64,000 bases of DNA from Bathynomus jamesi (lineage: Eukaryota; Arthropoda; Malacostraca; Isopoda; Cirolanidae). The stretch lies in assembly GCA_023014485.1 (NCBI GenBank), contig JAJOZX010000481.1:232501-296500 (forward strand), read 5' to 3'. The notes beneath the pieces were generated by a model. That model saw nothing but the letters and a program-made list of their open reading frames with translations. It searched no databases and had not been told where the DNA came from. Positions 35,301-44,865 of the stretch are shown here, in pieces (the first letter of the stretch is position 1; every line of letters starts with the position of its first letter). The translations under genes were made by a program, and so were the position numbers.

Positions 35301-36228
35301 GCTGATCAAGATTGACATGGGTGGAAAACTCCTCCTCAGCACTGAATTAGAAACTGTGCTCTCCAATAAAGCATTTGATATATCAGGGCTCCAACCATGC
35401 AACCACACAGAGGCAGATACGCGGATCATTCTGCATCTTGCTCACGCATCATCTCAGGGTCACAAGAAAGCATTCATCCGCACTGTTGACAGTGACATAG
35501 TCGTTCTTGCCATTGCTTTCTTTCAACAGCTTGACCTAACAGAACTCTGGATTGGTTTTGGTAGTGGCAAATATTACCGAGACATCCCAGTGCACAGCAT
35601 TCAATCACAGCTTGGTCCATCAAAGTCGCTGGCTCTACCTCTGTTCCATGCACTAACAGGCTGCGACACTACGTCTCAGTTTCTTGGATGTGGGAAGAAG
35701 ACAGCATGGACTGCATGGAATAATACACCAAACTTAACTGAAACCATGATCAAATTGACTGAAGACCCCGAGTCCTTCAGTCTAGTATCTCCTGAAATGA
35801 CACACATTGAGAGGTTTGTTGTGCTCATGTACAGTAAAACATGTGGACAAGCATCTGTAAACGTAGCCAGGCACCATCTGTTTTCTAGTGGCAGTCGATC
35901 ATTGGACAGCATACCACCTACCCAAGCTGCCCTCTTCCAGCATATCAAGAGGTCATTGTTGCAGGCAAGTTTTGTGTGGAAGCAGTCAACCACATGCCAT
36001 CAGACACTCCCTGCTTTTGATAAATGGGGATGGGAATATGACAAGCGCAGCAACCAATGGCTCCCTTTCTGGACAACTCTCGCTGATGCCAGTAAGGCAT
36101 GTGCTCTTCTCCTTCATTGCGGATGCACTAAAGCCTGCAGAGGGAATTGCAAATGCAGTAGTGCTGGAATTCGATGTACGACACTCTGCAAGTGTGAGGG
36201 TGGCTGCCTGAACAATGACGACTATTAA
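32302..36228 (+). CDS. FEN/XPG/PIN-like nuclease-domain protein with C-terminal CXC domain
   Basis: The 1308-codon frame is uninterrupted. Residues 1-400 are unassigned but include FTTHDVDNLDSN and DFHGTCITV, blocks I recall from multicopy uncharacterised animal proteins. Around residue 935, RVDAVWDTYPEDSLK resembles the second Asp block of FEN/XPG/Asteroid nucleases. EADTRIILHLAH (about 1037), IRTVDSDIVVLA (about 1057) and GCDTTSQFLGCGKKTA (about 1119) follow the Glu, Asp-x-Asp and Asp/helix-hairpin order of FEN1. Residues 1270-1305 form a TSO1/tesmin-like CXC motif (CGCTKACRGNCKC, CTTLCKCEGGC). It lies between inverted repeats with TA duplications and is therefore the presumed mobility protein. 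The nuclease call rests on motif order and needs a profile search. Confidence 0.7.
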   Translation: MVIAQLVAFVDDSQSEVHKLSDLREMYKIMMSDLGHPCSGREPHATRLKDHLLEHLPEWASYAQGRDVFISHKAKVGAVLEQSYHSSQINQDEAVLLIRAAMALRKRILQKQEPFNGSFSPQCLTSPIEETLLGFINVVLQGPKGNIDKHSREQSNSDAELGTRAKIACTLCQLLIFNTVKYASSSDSTQIRHNRDRETQFPLYHGIKLHGDARFKHQIENAHHLGLSVSYDRVMEVKTQVALAVCKRHTEDGIVLPTNTRLSVFTTHDVDNLDSNKTGNLSRGDFHGTCITVTNHLSKENLGIRRPAITLDPSDTSKPKLPDSYVIVPPIELNTRDILVPRINEGQVRPNHSLVNGAKVKDDAWIAHVGRVLEKGELEKRDVVTWSGFNSQLMDDASIKPKAETGILPLFPDKAASASMMKHTMEIVKTTTEFINPGQTPVLGADQPLFAICKQLQWEFPDTLGEDKFVMQLGALHIEDKCQLMMGKVLRGSGWDTALAQADVLSSGRAQSALDDHHIKRTRYAHQVSLVSLSHLKQNAYLQYTSNVLGPCESYEMWCARKSANVHMFKYWSLVIELELLMCRFVRSLREGDFPLYVQVCDELCPWFFVLDHTNYARWLPIHVRDMVGLAESHPQVYAEYLKGNFTVQKSARTFSLIAKDQSHEQMNKVLQGCGGASDLYDKTEALALYMLAGPECVRMIEEFENAQKLTEGPTGHHETAPGLQSRFLKDVKSFTKVVSELGNPFLATNQELVALDTHDVMENEVAASLSQIQEVGQALHEEYVKTRLDKGTVPISNTIKKNNVYTFSNRPDPRKKSSKVGVQKQNTVLITQLFLSLQSRPDADMTEFFTYENQREPPSLSDRGSLRAGNKSDILACVNAPTGSANPAKQVTVQLYDMAAIVHIVRPSRASTFAEYVSLHIIPFIKAQMTDTVERVDAVWDTYPEDSLKSLAQQRRGSGARTRLDPDSDGTTPIPKRDWQSYLKNVENKKELFVFISKQLIKIDMGGKLLLSTELETVLSNKAFDISGLQPCNHTEADTRIILHLAHASSQGHKKAFIRTVDSDIVVLAIAFFQQLDLTELWIGFGSGKYYRDIPVHSIQSQLGPSKSLALPLFHALTGCDTTSQFLGCGKKTAWTAWNNTPNLTETMIKLTEDPESFSLVSPEMTHIERFVVLMYSKTCGQASVNVARHHLFSSGSRSLDSIPPTQAALFQHIKRSLLQASFVWKQSTTCHQTLPAFDKWGWEYDKRSNQWLPFWTTLADASKACALLLHCGCTKACRGNCKCSSAGIRCTTLCKCEGGCLNNDDY

Positions 36229-36611
36229 TCAGTGAACAGCCATCTATTGGATAGACATTATCATGAGATGCAGTACTGTGAGTAAAAGGAATAAAGAAGA
36301 TTGTACTTGCGTATATACTAAAGTTTAATAGCAAAAGATGTTGATGCTGACTCTTATTTTTTATCAAGTTAACTATGTAACCTGTACTAGTATTGGTACT
36401 CAAGTGGATGTCATTTTGGACAGCGGCCATTTTGATTTGGCCAATATGGCCGCCACAGTGGGAGCCCAGCTTGGCTCCCGCAAACATTCAAATTAGTATG
36501 GTCATAGCTACCTGTGGTCCAAAAATGGCACTTTTGGAATGATTTGAACAATTATATGATTAAGCCCCTGACTAAGGGGGCGGTCAGAACAGGGGAGGCT
36601 CCCTCCGTGCA

Positions 36612-39348
36612 ATGCTTTTTAATGCTAGGTCGATCAGGAACAAGTTTGGCGAGCTACGGGCGCTCTTAGCATCAGAATACCAGGATATCGTTGCTATCAC
36701 CGAGTCCTGGATTCATACTGATCGTAGGGACTACGTTGGGGAGTTCGAAATTCCCGGGTATAGAATGTTTCGCAAAGACCGCACCCGTGGGGAGGGGGGT
36801 GGGGTACTAATATACGTCAGGGACACGTTGAGTCCAGTTGACTGCCAGTTCCGGTCGGAACGGGAGCTGCTTGGCGTCGATCTGAACGTGGGAGGGACGA
36901 ACTATAGGTTAATCTTGGTGTACAGACCTCCGTATCTCCTCCTCGAGGAGGATACAGCCCTGTACACCGAACTCAGTAGCCTGCTAGGGGATAGGGTGTG
37001 TGTAGTTTTAGGAGACTTCAACTGTCGCTGCATAAAGTGGGAAAACAGGACTGCCGATGCTGAAGGGAGGAGGCTAGTTGACTTTGCTGATGAGAACTTC
37101 CTCACTCAGTGGATCAACGAGCCTACACGAGGCGAAAGCGTTCTAGACTTAGTATTCACGACCGAAGACAACCTCGTCACTGGCCTCACCGTTGACGAAT
37201 CATTGGGCGGGAGTGATCACGGTCTTATTAGGTTCCGTGTGTGCGTCCCTCGGGTGAAGCGTAGTAACTCGAGAGGCAGTAAGCTCGATCTCCGGCGGGC
37301 GAACTTTGTTAGCCTCAGGGATAGCGTAGGAGAGATGGGGTTAGAGGTTGGCGGCGATGTTGAGGGAGTGTGGAGTGCATTCCGGGACGAGTTTATGGTG
37401 CTGCAGTCTGCAAACATACCCTCAAAACCGGTCACCCCTGCTTCAACGCAGCCTAAGTGGTTCAATCCTGACATCGCTTCGGCTATCCGAAATAGGAAAG
37501 TAGCGTATAGGAGGGCGAAGGCCAATCGTTCCCACGAGAACACTGAAGCGTATGTCCGACTGTGTAGGGAAGTGAAGGCGAAGGTTAGGCTAGCGAAACG
37601 TAACGAAGAACTACGGGTGGCAAGCCTCTGCAAGGGGAACCCTAAGGAATTCTTCAGTTATGTTAATAGTAGAAAGCCCATTAGAAGCATGATAGGTCCG
37701 TTAAAGGATGGAAGCGGCGTTCTGCGGACCTCCGACGCGGACATCGCTAATGTGCTTAATGAGTACTTTGCGGGAGTGTTCACCAGGGAGGATACCCGCG
37801 TCATCCCCGAGCCAGGCGTGAGGCACGAAGGTGCTGGCCTGGATAGTGTTAGATGTACCGCGACAGTCGTTGCCGCTAGAATAGACAAACTGAGCGCGTT
37901 TAAGGCTCCTGGGCCAGACCAGTTTCTCCCCAGAGTGTTGCGAGAAGTGCGCGACCAGGTGGCTCCCCACCTGGCTACAGTCTTCAACAAATCGTTGGAG
38001 ATGGGCCAGGTGCCTGGTGACTGGAGGGAAGCCAACGTGACCCCTATCTTTAAGAAAGGGGATCACGAAAGTCCAGGGAACTATCGTCCCATTAGTCTCA
38101 CTTCAGTTGTAGGTAAATTATTAGAAGGGATAATAGCTGATAGGATCGTTGACCATTTGGATTCCTACAAGCTGCTTGGGGACTCCCAACATGGGTTTAG
38201 ACGGCATAGGTCGTGTCTCACCAACTTGCTCGAGTTTTTCCACGTCATGTTGAGTGAGTACGATAAGAGTAGGGCGATTGATATACTTTATCTCGACTTT
38301 CAGAAAGCCTTTGATAAGGTACCTCACCGCCGGCTAATGGCGAAAGTGCGCGCGCTGGGTATCGGTGGGGAAATAGGTAGGTGGATTGAAAACTGGCTGA
38401 GGAATAGGCGGCAGAGGGTGGTAATTAAAGGGGCTAGTTCGGGTTGGGCCTCGGTCACTAGTGGGGTTCCTCAGGGTTCCGTTTTGGGGCCGCTGTTGTT
38501 TATCATTTACATAAATGATATCGACGGTGGCATCGTCAGTCAGATCGCCAAATTCGCTGATGACACCAAGCTTGGGGCCAATGTTGGGACGCCCGAAGCG
38601 ATCGAGGAACTGCGTGCGGACCTAGGTAGGATAGGAGAGTGGTCCGAAAAATGGCAAATGCCGTTTAACTTGGGTAAATGCAAAGTGATGCACATTGGCT
38701 ACGCCAATCCCAAGTCGGACTACTCGATGTTGGGTAGTAATATCGAGGTGACTGATTTAGAAAAGGACTTGGGTGTGCTAATTAGCAGCGATCTTAAGTT
38801 TACGAAACAGTGTGTAGAGGTGGAAAAGAAAGCCCAGAAACTATTGAGTTATATCAGGAGGCAATTTCAGTTTCGGAACAAGGAGATTGTGCTCTCACTG
38901 TACAATTCCCTTGTTCGGCCGCACCTGGAGTATGCTGTGCAGTTCTGGTCGCCCACCCTCAGGAAAGATATTGAGAGGCTGGAGCGAGTGCAGGCGAGGG
39001 CCACAAAGTTAATCCCTTCCGTTAGGCATATGGGCTACAATCGACGGTTACGCGCCCTGAACTTGTTTTCGCTTGAAACTCGGAGGCTGCGCGGTCAACT
39101 GATCGAGGTTTTCAAGCTCTTACGCGGGTTCAACGATGTCGATTTAAGAAGTATGTTTAGTTTAAATGATAACCCAACTCGCAACAATGGTTGGAAGTTG
39201 GATTTGAAACGGTTTAGGACTAGTGTGTGGGAATTACTTTACGTATAAGATCTGTGACACATGGAACAGGTTACCTTCGGAAGTTGTGAACAGTTCCTCT
39301 GTGGATCAGTTCAAGAAAAGGGTAGACGAAATCTTGCACACTATTTGA
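36612..39348 (+). pseudogene. CR1-type LINE ORF2, nearly complete with one C-terminal frameshift
   Basis: The open frame 36612-39248 gives 878 residues. The endonuclease covers residues 1-230: FNARSIRNK, ITESWIHTD, EGGGVLIYV, LGDFNCRCIKW, SVLDLVFTTED and GSDHGLIRF. The RT covers about 430-700: KAPGPDQFLPR, NYRPISLTSVVGKLLEG, YLDFQKAFDKVPH, GVPQGSVLGPLLF and FADDTKLG. The thumb and C-terminal region follow. The frame breaks near 39235, but the expected end is readable one frame over (FTYKICDTWNRLPSEV) to a TGA at 39346. The upstream in-frame codons (GGSLRA) have no stop, so the true start may lie further 5'. It is better preserved than the LINE at 17936. Confidence 0.85.
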
Positions 39349-39370
39349 GTGTGTAAAGACATTTAGGACC

Positions 39371-39511
39371 TCAGTCTGCGGAAATTTCTTTTCCTATAAA
39401 ATAGTTAATATCTGGAACCAACTTCCCTCAGAGGTTGTTTCCAGTCAAAGTGTAAATGTGTTTAAAAATAGGCTAGACAAAGTACTGAATACTCTCATAG
39501 TTCAAGACTAA
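39371..39511 (+). pseudogene. C-terminal fragment of another CR1-type LINE
   Basis: Forty-six codons read GNFFSYKIVNIWNQLPSEVV, then SVNVFKNRLDKVLN and a TAA. This matches the last block of both larger LINE proteins but is a distinct variant. It starts 22 bp after the stop of the previous LINE, so two LINE tails stand in tandem. Confidence 0.75.
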
Positions 39512-39999
39512 AACATAAGAAAACTCTGCAGGAGATCGCTTGCACGGTGTCTCTGTGAGCAAACTAAATATAGAGCTATTTATATATTCTCCACTTTCCT
39601 GTAAAATTTCCTTGGCTACTTTTCCAGGGTCAAGGTATTTTCTTCAACCTTTTTCCGTACCTGCCTCTGGCAGGGAGGGAGCGGAGGGTGGGGAGAGAGC
39701 CTTCTACTTTTCTATCCAGTTTTCTACTACTGCTAGGATAGTTGAAAGAAAAATAAACTTTTACAAAATTTTCCCTGGCACCCGTTGCCAATGGTACCTC
39801 CTCGGTATGGGCCGCAAGGACTTTTGAGGTACTTCTTTTCCTTGTAACTCCTTGTAACATACTCTTTTCAATAATCGCCACCCCAATGTTGATCTTTTCA
39901 ACTATATCCTCCCCAAAGTTTAAACTCTGCAAATTAATCAAAATAAGATAAGAAAACAATAACAAAAAATTTATTATTTATTGCAAACATATAATAAAA
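39512..39999. other. No feature recognised
   Basis: Probably LINE 3' sequence in its first part, then unassigned DNA. No gene or clear repeat is seen. Confidence 0.4.
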
Positions 40000-40033
40000 A
40001 GAGAACGATTATTATTTACACAGGATAAAATTT

Positions 40034-40171
40034 GAATGCCCGGTTCGGTCAACTGTACGCCCTTGACGATTGGTTAGATTTAGTCGTGATATTTGCGTTA
40101 GTTTTAACTAAAATATCACGACTAAACTTAACCAATCGTCAAGGGCGTACAGTTGACCTAACCGGGCATTC
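40034..40171. mobile_element. GAATGCCCGG foldback, copy A
   Basis: A 138-bp inverted repeat begins GAATGCCCGGTTCGGTCAAC and has a centre near TTAGTTTTAACTAA. The arms differ at a handful of positions. Three shorter terminal pieces with ACCGGGCATT follow in tandem to 40229. It has no coding content. Confidence 0.75.
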
Positions 40172-40226
40172 AATGAACCTAACCGGGCATTGAATTAACT
40201 TAACCGGGCATTCAGTTGACCTAACC

Positions 40227-40229
<3 letters not shown>

Positions 40230-40277
<48 letters not shown>

Positions 40278-40308
40278 ATATATATATGTATATGTATATA
40301 TATATATA

Positions 40309-40386
<78 letters not shown>

Positions 40387-40407
40387 CACGGTGTGTGTGT
40401 GTATATT

Positions 40408-40439
<32 letters not shown>
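40230..40439. repeat. (TA)n / (GT)n compound microsatellites
   Basis: Alternating TA and GT tracts fill the loop between foldback copies A and B. Open frames here are artefacts on both strands. Confidence 0.95.
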
Positions 40440-40461
40440 CGAAACCTACGGTGAAATTATT

Positions 40462-40595
40462 GAATGCCCGGTTAGGTCAACTGTACGGCCTTGACAATTG
40501 GTTAGGTTTAGTCGTGATATTTTCGTTGAAACTAAAATATCACGACTAAACCTAACCAATCGTCAAGGGCATACAGTTGACCTAACCGGGCATTC
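40462..40595. mobile_element. GAATGCCCGG foldback, copy B
   Basis: A 134-bp inverted repeat of the same family has GACAATTGGTTAGGTTTAG in one arm and its near complement in the other. Its right flank is the complement of copy A's left flank. Confidence 0.75.
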
Positions 40596-40626
40596 AAATT
40601 TTATCCTATGTAAATAATGGTTCTCT

Positions 40627-41090
40627 CTAAACCGGAAATATGATAGAATATAATAGAATTTTCAAGATATGTATCTTATATACATATCTTAAAAATTCTA
40701 TTATGTAAATAAGATAAGTAAAACCTGTTAAATTATCTCCCCCCTAATATTGACCTTTTAAACTATGTCCCCCCCTCTCTGAAGTTGGGGGGAGGAAATA
40801 GTTTAAAAGATCCGGGGTTTCATTATAAAGTTCAGAGAATGCGCTTTTTTGCCGTATATAATGATTATTTTTTTCGAATTTCATTCGCATTAGGATTTTA
40901 ATTAAAAAAACTGAATCAAATTACTACTACTACATGCTACTTCAGAATTTTACATACCCAATTAACTCAGGTTAACCTAAAGTAACCTAACCTAAGCTGA
41001 ACCGAAAACAACATCTACAGCAAAGTAGTAGTTTTTTCCTTGTAGGAAGAAAATCATACAAAAGATAGCACCGAATAGGAGCGAACGTAA
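40627..41090. other. Non-coding; contains a match to the hAT target site
   Basis: The segment around 40790-40816 (GGAAATAGTTTAAAAGATCC) is the complement of the DNA left of the hAT at 21549. The hAT therefore landed in a repeated sequence. A short inverted pair lies at 40660-40705. No gene is seen. Confidence 0.6.
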
Positions 41091-41997
<907 letters not shown>

Positions 41998-42175
41998 GAA
42001 AATGAAAATGAAAAGGTTTATTGGCAGACTATATTCCATTTGACAAATATTATTAATACAATGACAGTTCACATACTAAGGATAGAAATATATACAAGTG
42101 ATTAGAAATAATACTGTAATGTCGAAGTGGAGCTACAGACAGACTTTTTCGTACCAAGAATTCCATAGCTTAGAG

Positions 42176-42931
42176 CAGTGGTCTCCAAACTTTTTTGATC
42201 ATGCACCCTTTAATCAGCAAAAATAAATAACACGCACCCCTAATGAACCTGAAGATTATATATATATTTTTTTTAAATAGATAATATATATCCTGTCATT
42301 ATTTACAAGTAAGTTAATAGTATGTAACAGAAATACGATAGGGTGAAGAATTGAAGATATACTTACCAATATAATTTAATGAGAACAATGTGGCTGACTG
42401 TGCTTCATAATTTCTGAAAATCTTGGTTTGGCACTTTGTGATACAGCGATTCGAAGGTCCGGTTCCAAGTTCAGTTTATTTCGATTCTTGGTTTTAATAC
42501 CTATCATAGCAGAAAAAGACACCTCACACAGATATATAGATCCAAATGGAAGGAGCGCATCGTTCGCTGCGCTTACTAAATCTGGGTACTCAGTTTTTAA
42601 TCCAATCCACCAATTGTGCATAGTTTTCTGTTGAAATTCGGTTCGTAAACTTGTATCTTCCTTGATGTCACTCAACTGTTATTTTACAAAATAATGCGGC
42701 GATCTCGAATTGTGATATTTAGTTTGCTAAATTTTAATCGCAAGTAAGCGATATCGCGGATACTATCTCGCAAATTCTTAGGAATGACTTTGTTACCGAG
42801 TATTTTCTTTCTCGGTCATCTTCTTGAAATTCAAAAACTTTCTACAAAAAAAACAATGATAAATCAGAATCATCAAATTTTCTTCGCGCACTCCCTAGAT
42901 CGGAAGGCGCACCCCACTTTGGAGACCACTG
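42176..42931. mobile_element. Deleted hAT element
   Basis: Ends CAGTGGTCTCCAAA and their complement are bounded by a perfect 8-bp duplication GCTTAGAG (42168-42175 and 42932-42939). At 756 bp it keeps only the end of a transposase gene. Confidence 0.9.
42376..42675 (-). pseudogene. hAT transposase C-terminus (ZBED5/FAM200-like)
   Basis: Minus-strand reading NWWIGLKTEYPDLVSAANDA, LLPFGSIYLCEVSFSAMIGI and KTKNRNKLNLEPDLRIAVS matches the C-terminal dimerisation domain of hAT5-type transposases and their domesticated relatives. The domain's catalytic Glu is in the LCE block. No BED finger or core is present. Confidence 0.8.
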
Positions 42932-43114
42932 GCTTAGAGGATAAATGGCAGGACTCATGGATAGCTTGCATAATCGGGTTGGTTGATTTTTTAATTCTTT
43001 GCATTAGACTGTATTGAGCACATCTTGTTACCTCCGGGAACCTCGGGACATTGCGGGTAGCAAACATTTGCGAAGCTGAGCATCTCGGGGGTAATTTATG
43101 TAAGAGTCTAAAAG

Positions 43115-43326
43115 GGTGCTACTGTAGTATGCGGTCTACCGACGATTGGTTAGGTTTAGTCATGATATTTTCGTTAAAACTAACGAAAATATCATGACTA
43201 AACCTAACCAATCGTCAAGGGCGATTGACAATGGGATGTAAACAAACAATTAGTAAACAAGATAAGAAGCTATAATTAAAAGGTAGACCGCCGAATCGTA
43301 GGTAGACCGCATACTACAGTAGCACC
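43115..43326. mobile_element. MITE with 9-bp target duplication, enclosing a foldback
   Basis: A perfect 26-bp inverted repeat begins GGTGCTACTGTAGTATGCGG, and perfect 9-bp duplications GTCTAAAAG lie at 43106-43114 and 43327-43335. The interior 43141-43216 is a hairpin with perfect 36-bp arms and a 4-nt loop, belonging to the GAATGCCCGG foldback family. A 9-bp duplication suggests Mutator-like mobilisation. Confidence 0.85.
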
Positions 43327-43335
43327 GTCTAAAAG

Positions 43336-44012
43336 ACCTGTTGTACAGCAAATTTAGGGTTCTGCCAGAACCTTTTTTATAATTCACCCAGAGTTGCTGT
43401 CCGTATATATTACTGCAGAAAGTACGAAAGAGAGTGTCTTTAGCTTCACTTGTACAAAATCGAAAGTTCTTTATAGTCATATTCGCTTTAGCACACAGGC
43501 TTCGAGATTGTTTTCTTATATCCGAGTCATCACTCAAGGAGCTGGTAATAGTTTGACCCAAATACTTAAACTCATGTACTTCCTCAATTACTTCACCATT
43601 CATTTTAAACCTTATATCAGCTGGCTGACTACAGCTTTTAGGATGAAATTGCATAACCTTAGTTTTTGTAACATTAAAAAGAATAATATCATGTTTCTGA
43701 GAATACACTTCGCAGACTTTTAGTAGCCGATCCAGACCTTTAACAGAGGGACTTATTAACACCATATCATCAGCATAAACTAAGTTATTTATCCTTGTGT
43801 TATCTATACAACATCCCATTGTTGCCTCATTAATTGAAGCAATATACATCCGTTAATATGTACATGGGAACCTTCCTGTCTTCTAGTTTTTCAAATAAAA
43901 TATTGTGGTTCACCCTATCATATGCCTTACTTATATCTAGGAAACAGCTATAAATAGTTGAATTACTGTCAATGTATTTAGATATTATTTCTTTCAGTAC
44001 ATAGATACACAA
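43336..44012 (-). pseudogene. Non-LTR reverse transcriptase fragment, internally deleted
   Basis: The minus strand first reads SCFLDISKAYDRVNHNILFE (44012-43850), then after a deletion at the shared VPMYI codons it reads NNLVYADDMVLISPSVKGLD, FNVTKTKVMQF and EFKYLGQTI (43830-43430). The deletion removed the QG-containing palm block. The YADD box is intact. The motifs are RT, but the clade was not assigned; it differs from the FADD-type LINEs elsewhere in the window. Confidence 0.75.
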
Positions 44013-44038
44013 GTCAGTTGAGTGGGACCTTTTAAAAC

Positions 44039-44040
<2 letters not shown>

Positions 44041-44106
<66 letters not shown>
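44041..44106. repeat. (TA)n microsatellite
   Basis: Several TA tracts are broken by single A insertions. Confidence 0.9.
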
Positions 44107-44107
44107 G

Positions 44108-44373
44108 CTCGCTAAGAAAATCCTTGAACTACTGATTAAGGTTGATAACAAAAAGGGAACAGATGCGTAGTAGTTAATTAATGAAATAACATGCGCCTTT
44201 GGCTGGCGGTCTCTGATTGCTTCTGGCATGGTACTCGCTCCGAGTGAGGGTTCTTGTGAAGGAATCTCGAGTGGAGGTGCGATGTGATGTCATTTATCTT
44301 CATCGCGGCTGTGTCGATGGAACAATGGGCTCCTTGTGAGGTAGAAGTCGTGAACGTATCGCGTCGCTGTAGC
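44108..44373. repeat. Possible dispersed repeat, second copy
   Basis: It shares ordered blocks with 1110-1391 and likewise ends in a (TA)n tract. No coding content is seen. Confidence 0.4.
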
Positions 44374-44397
44374 TATATATATATATATATGTACGAG

Positions 44398-44430
<33 letters not shown>

Positions 44431-44704
44431 CTTTTAAAGTGAAATCATCGTTTTCCGAGAGTTTGCCCGATTTTATCGCAATTTCAGGGATTATTTGAGA
44501 ACACTTGATTAGGTAACGGGGATAGAAGGATCTGTTCGGTCTCGTTGCGTTCTCTATCACCGAGTGATCTATGACGTAAGCATTTCAAGCAATAAATAAT
44601 GTTTTCTTTTTGGATCTCGTTCATTTTAGTAGGGCAGCAGTACTGAAATGATTCGCATACGTGTGGTTTGCTCTCTAAAGGAAATAAGTAGCAAATGAAA
44701 GAAA

Positions 44705-44865
44705 ATAAAACTTATAATCTCTCGTAATTTATATATTAATTATAATACTGTATATATACTCTAGAATTAAAATAGTATTTTTATAAATATAAATTGGTTG
44801 TCATGGTAAATAAAACTTATAATCTCTCGTAATTTATATATTAATTATAATATATATATATACTA
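44705..44865. repeat. Tandem duplication (period about 105 bp) split by a transposon
   Basis: The first copy begins ATAAAACTTATAATCTCTCG at 44705 and is complete. The second begins at 44810, is interrupted at its TA by the element 44866-47951, and resumes at 47952 with ATATATACTCTAGAATTAAA to about 48010. The intact copy serves as an empty-site reference. Confidence 0.85.

Larger units (their letters stand above)
31089..36572 (+). mobile_element. Full-length TA-flanked transposon encoding a FEN/XPG-like and CXC protein
   Basis: Both ends read GTCAGGGG(G)CTTAATC inward, and inverted similarity runs about 145 bp to include GCGGGAGCC and a GGCGGCCAT motif. TA duplications are at 31087-31088 and 36573-36574. 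The 5484-bp body contains one long coding unit on the plus strand and about 600 bp of 5' leader. A polypyrimidine-GCAG at 31553-31560 could be a splice acceptor. The related short element at 13822-16921 also has TA duplications, GTC termini and the same Cys-finger/GCD/CXC layout. No DDE transposase is evident. Confidence 0.85.
30872..39348 (+). mobile_element. CR1-type LINE interrupted by a DNA transposon
   Basis: An ORF1 tail (30873-31085) and ORF2 (36612-39348) are separated only by the TA-flanked transposon at 31089-36572. Removing that element and one TA rejoins a short inter-ORF spacer. The left limit coincides with the end of the hAT's target duplication, so the true 5' end is unclear. 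The sequence is noticeably richer in GC than its surroundings. The 3' end is placed after the ORF2 stop. Confidence 0.7.
40000..40626. repeat. Large palindrome with two inward foldbacks around microsatellites
   Basis: The sequence AGAGAACGATTATTATTTAC on the left recurs in complement at the right edge, and inversion continues into two copies of the GAATGCCCGGTTAGG foldback. Between them lie extra terminal fragments (40172-40229) and long TA/GT tracts. The whole forms nested hairpins of over 600 bp. Confidence 0.7.

Noticed and set aside
36612..39348. Endonuclease/RT frame as an infectious or LTR-type element
   Set aside because: APE endonuclease plus FADD reverse transcriptase without protease, integrase or LTRs is a LINE.
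40195..40494. Frames of alternating Tyr-Ile and Val-Cys residues
   Set aside because: Direct translation of TA and GT microsatellites.
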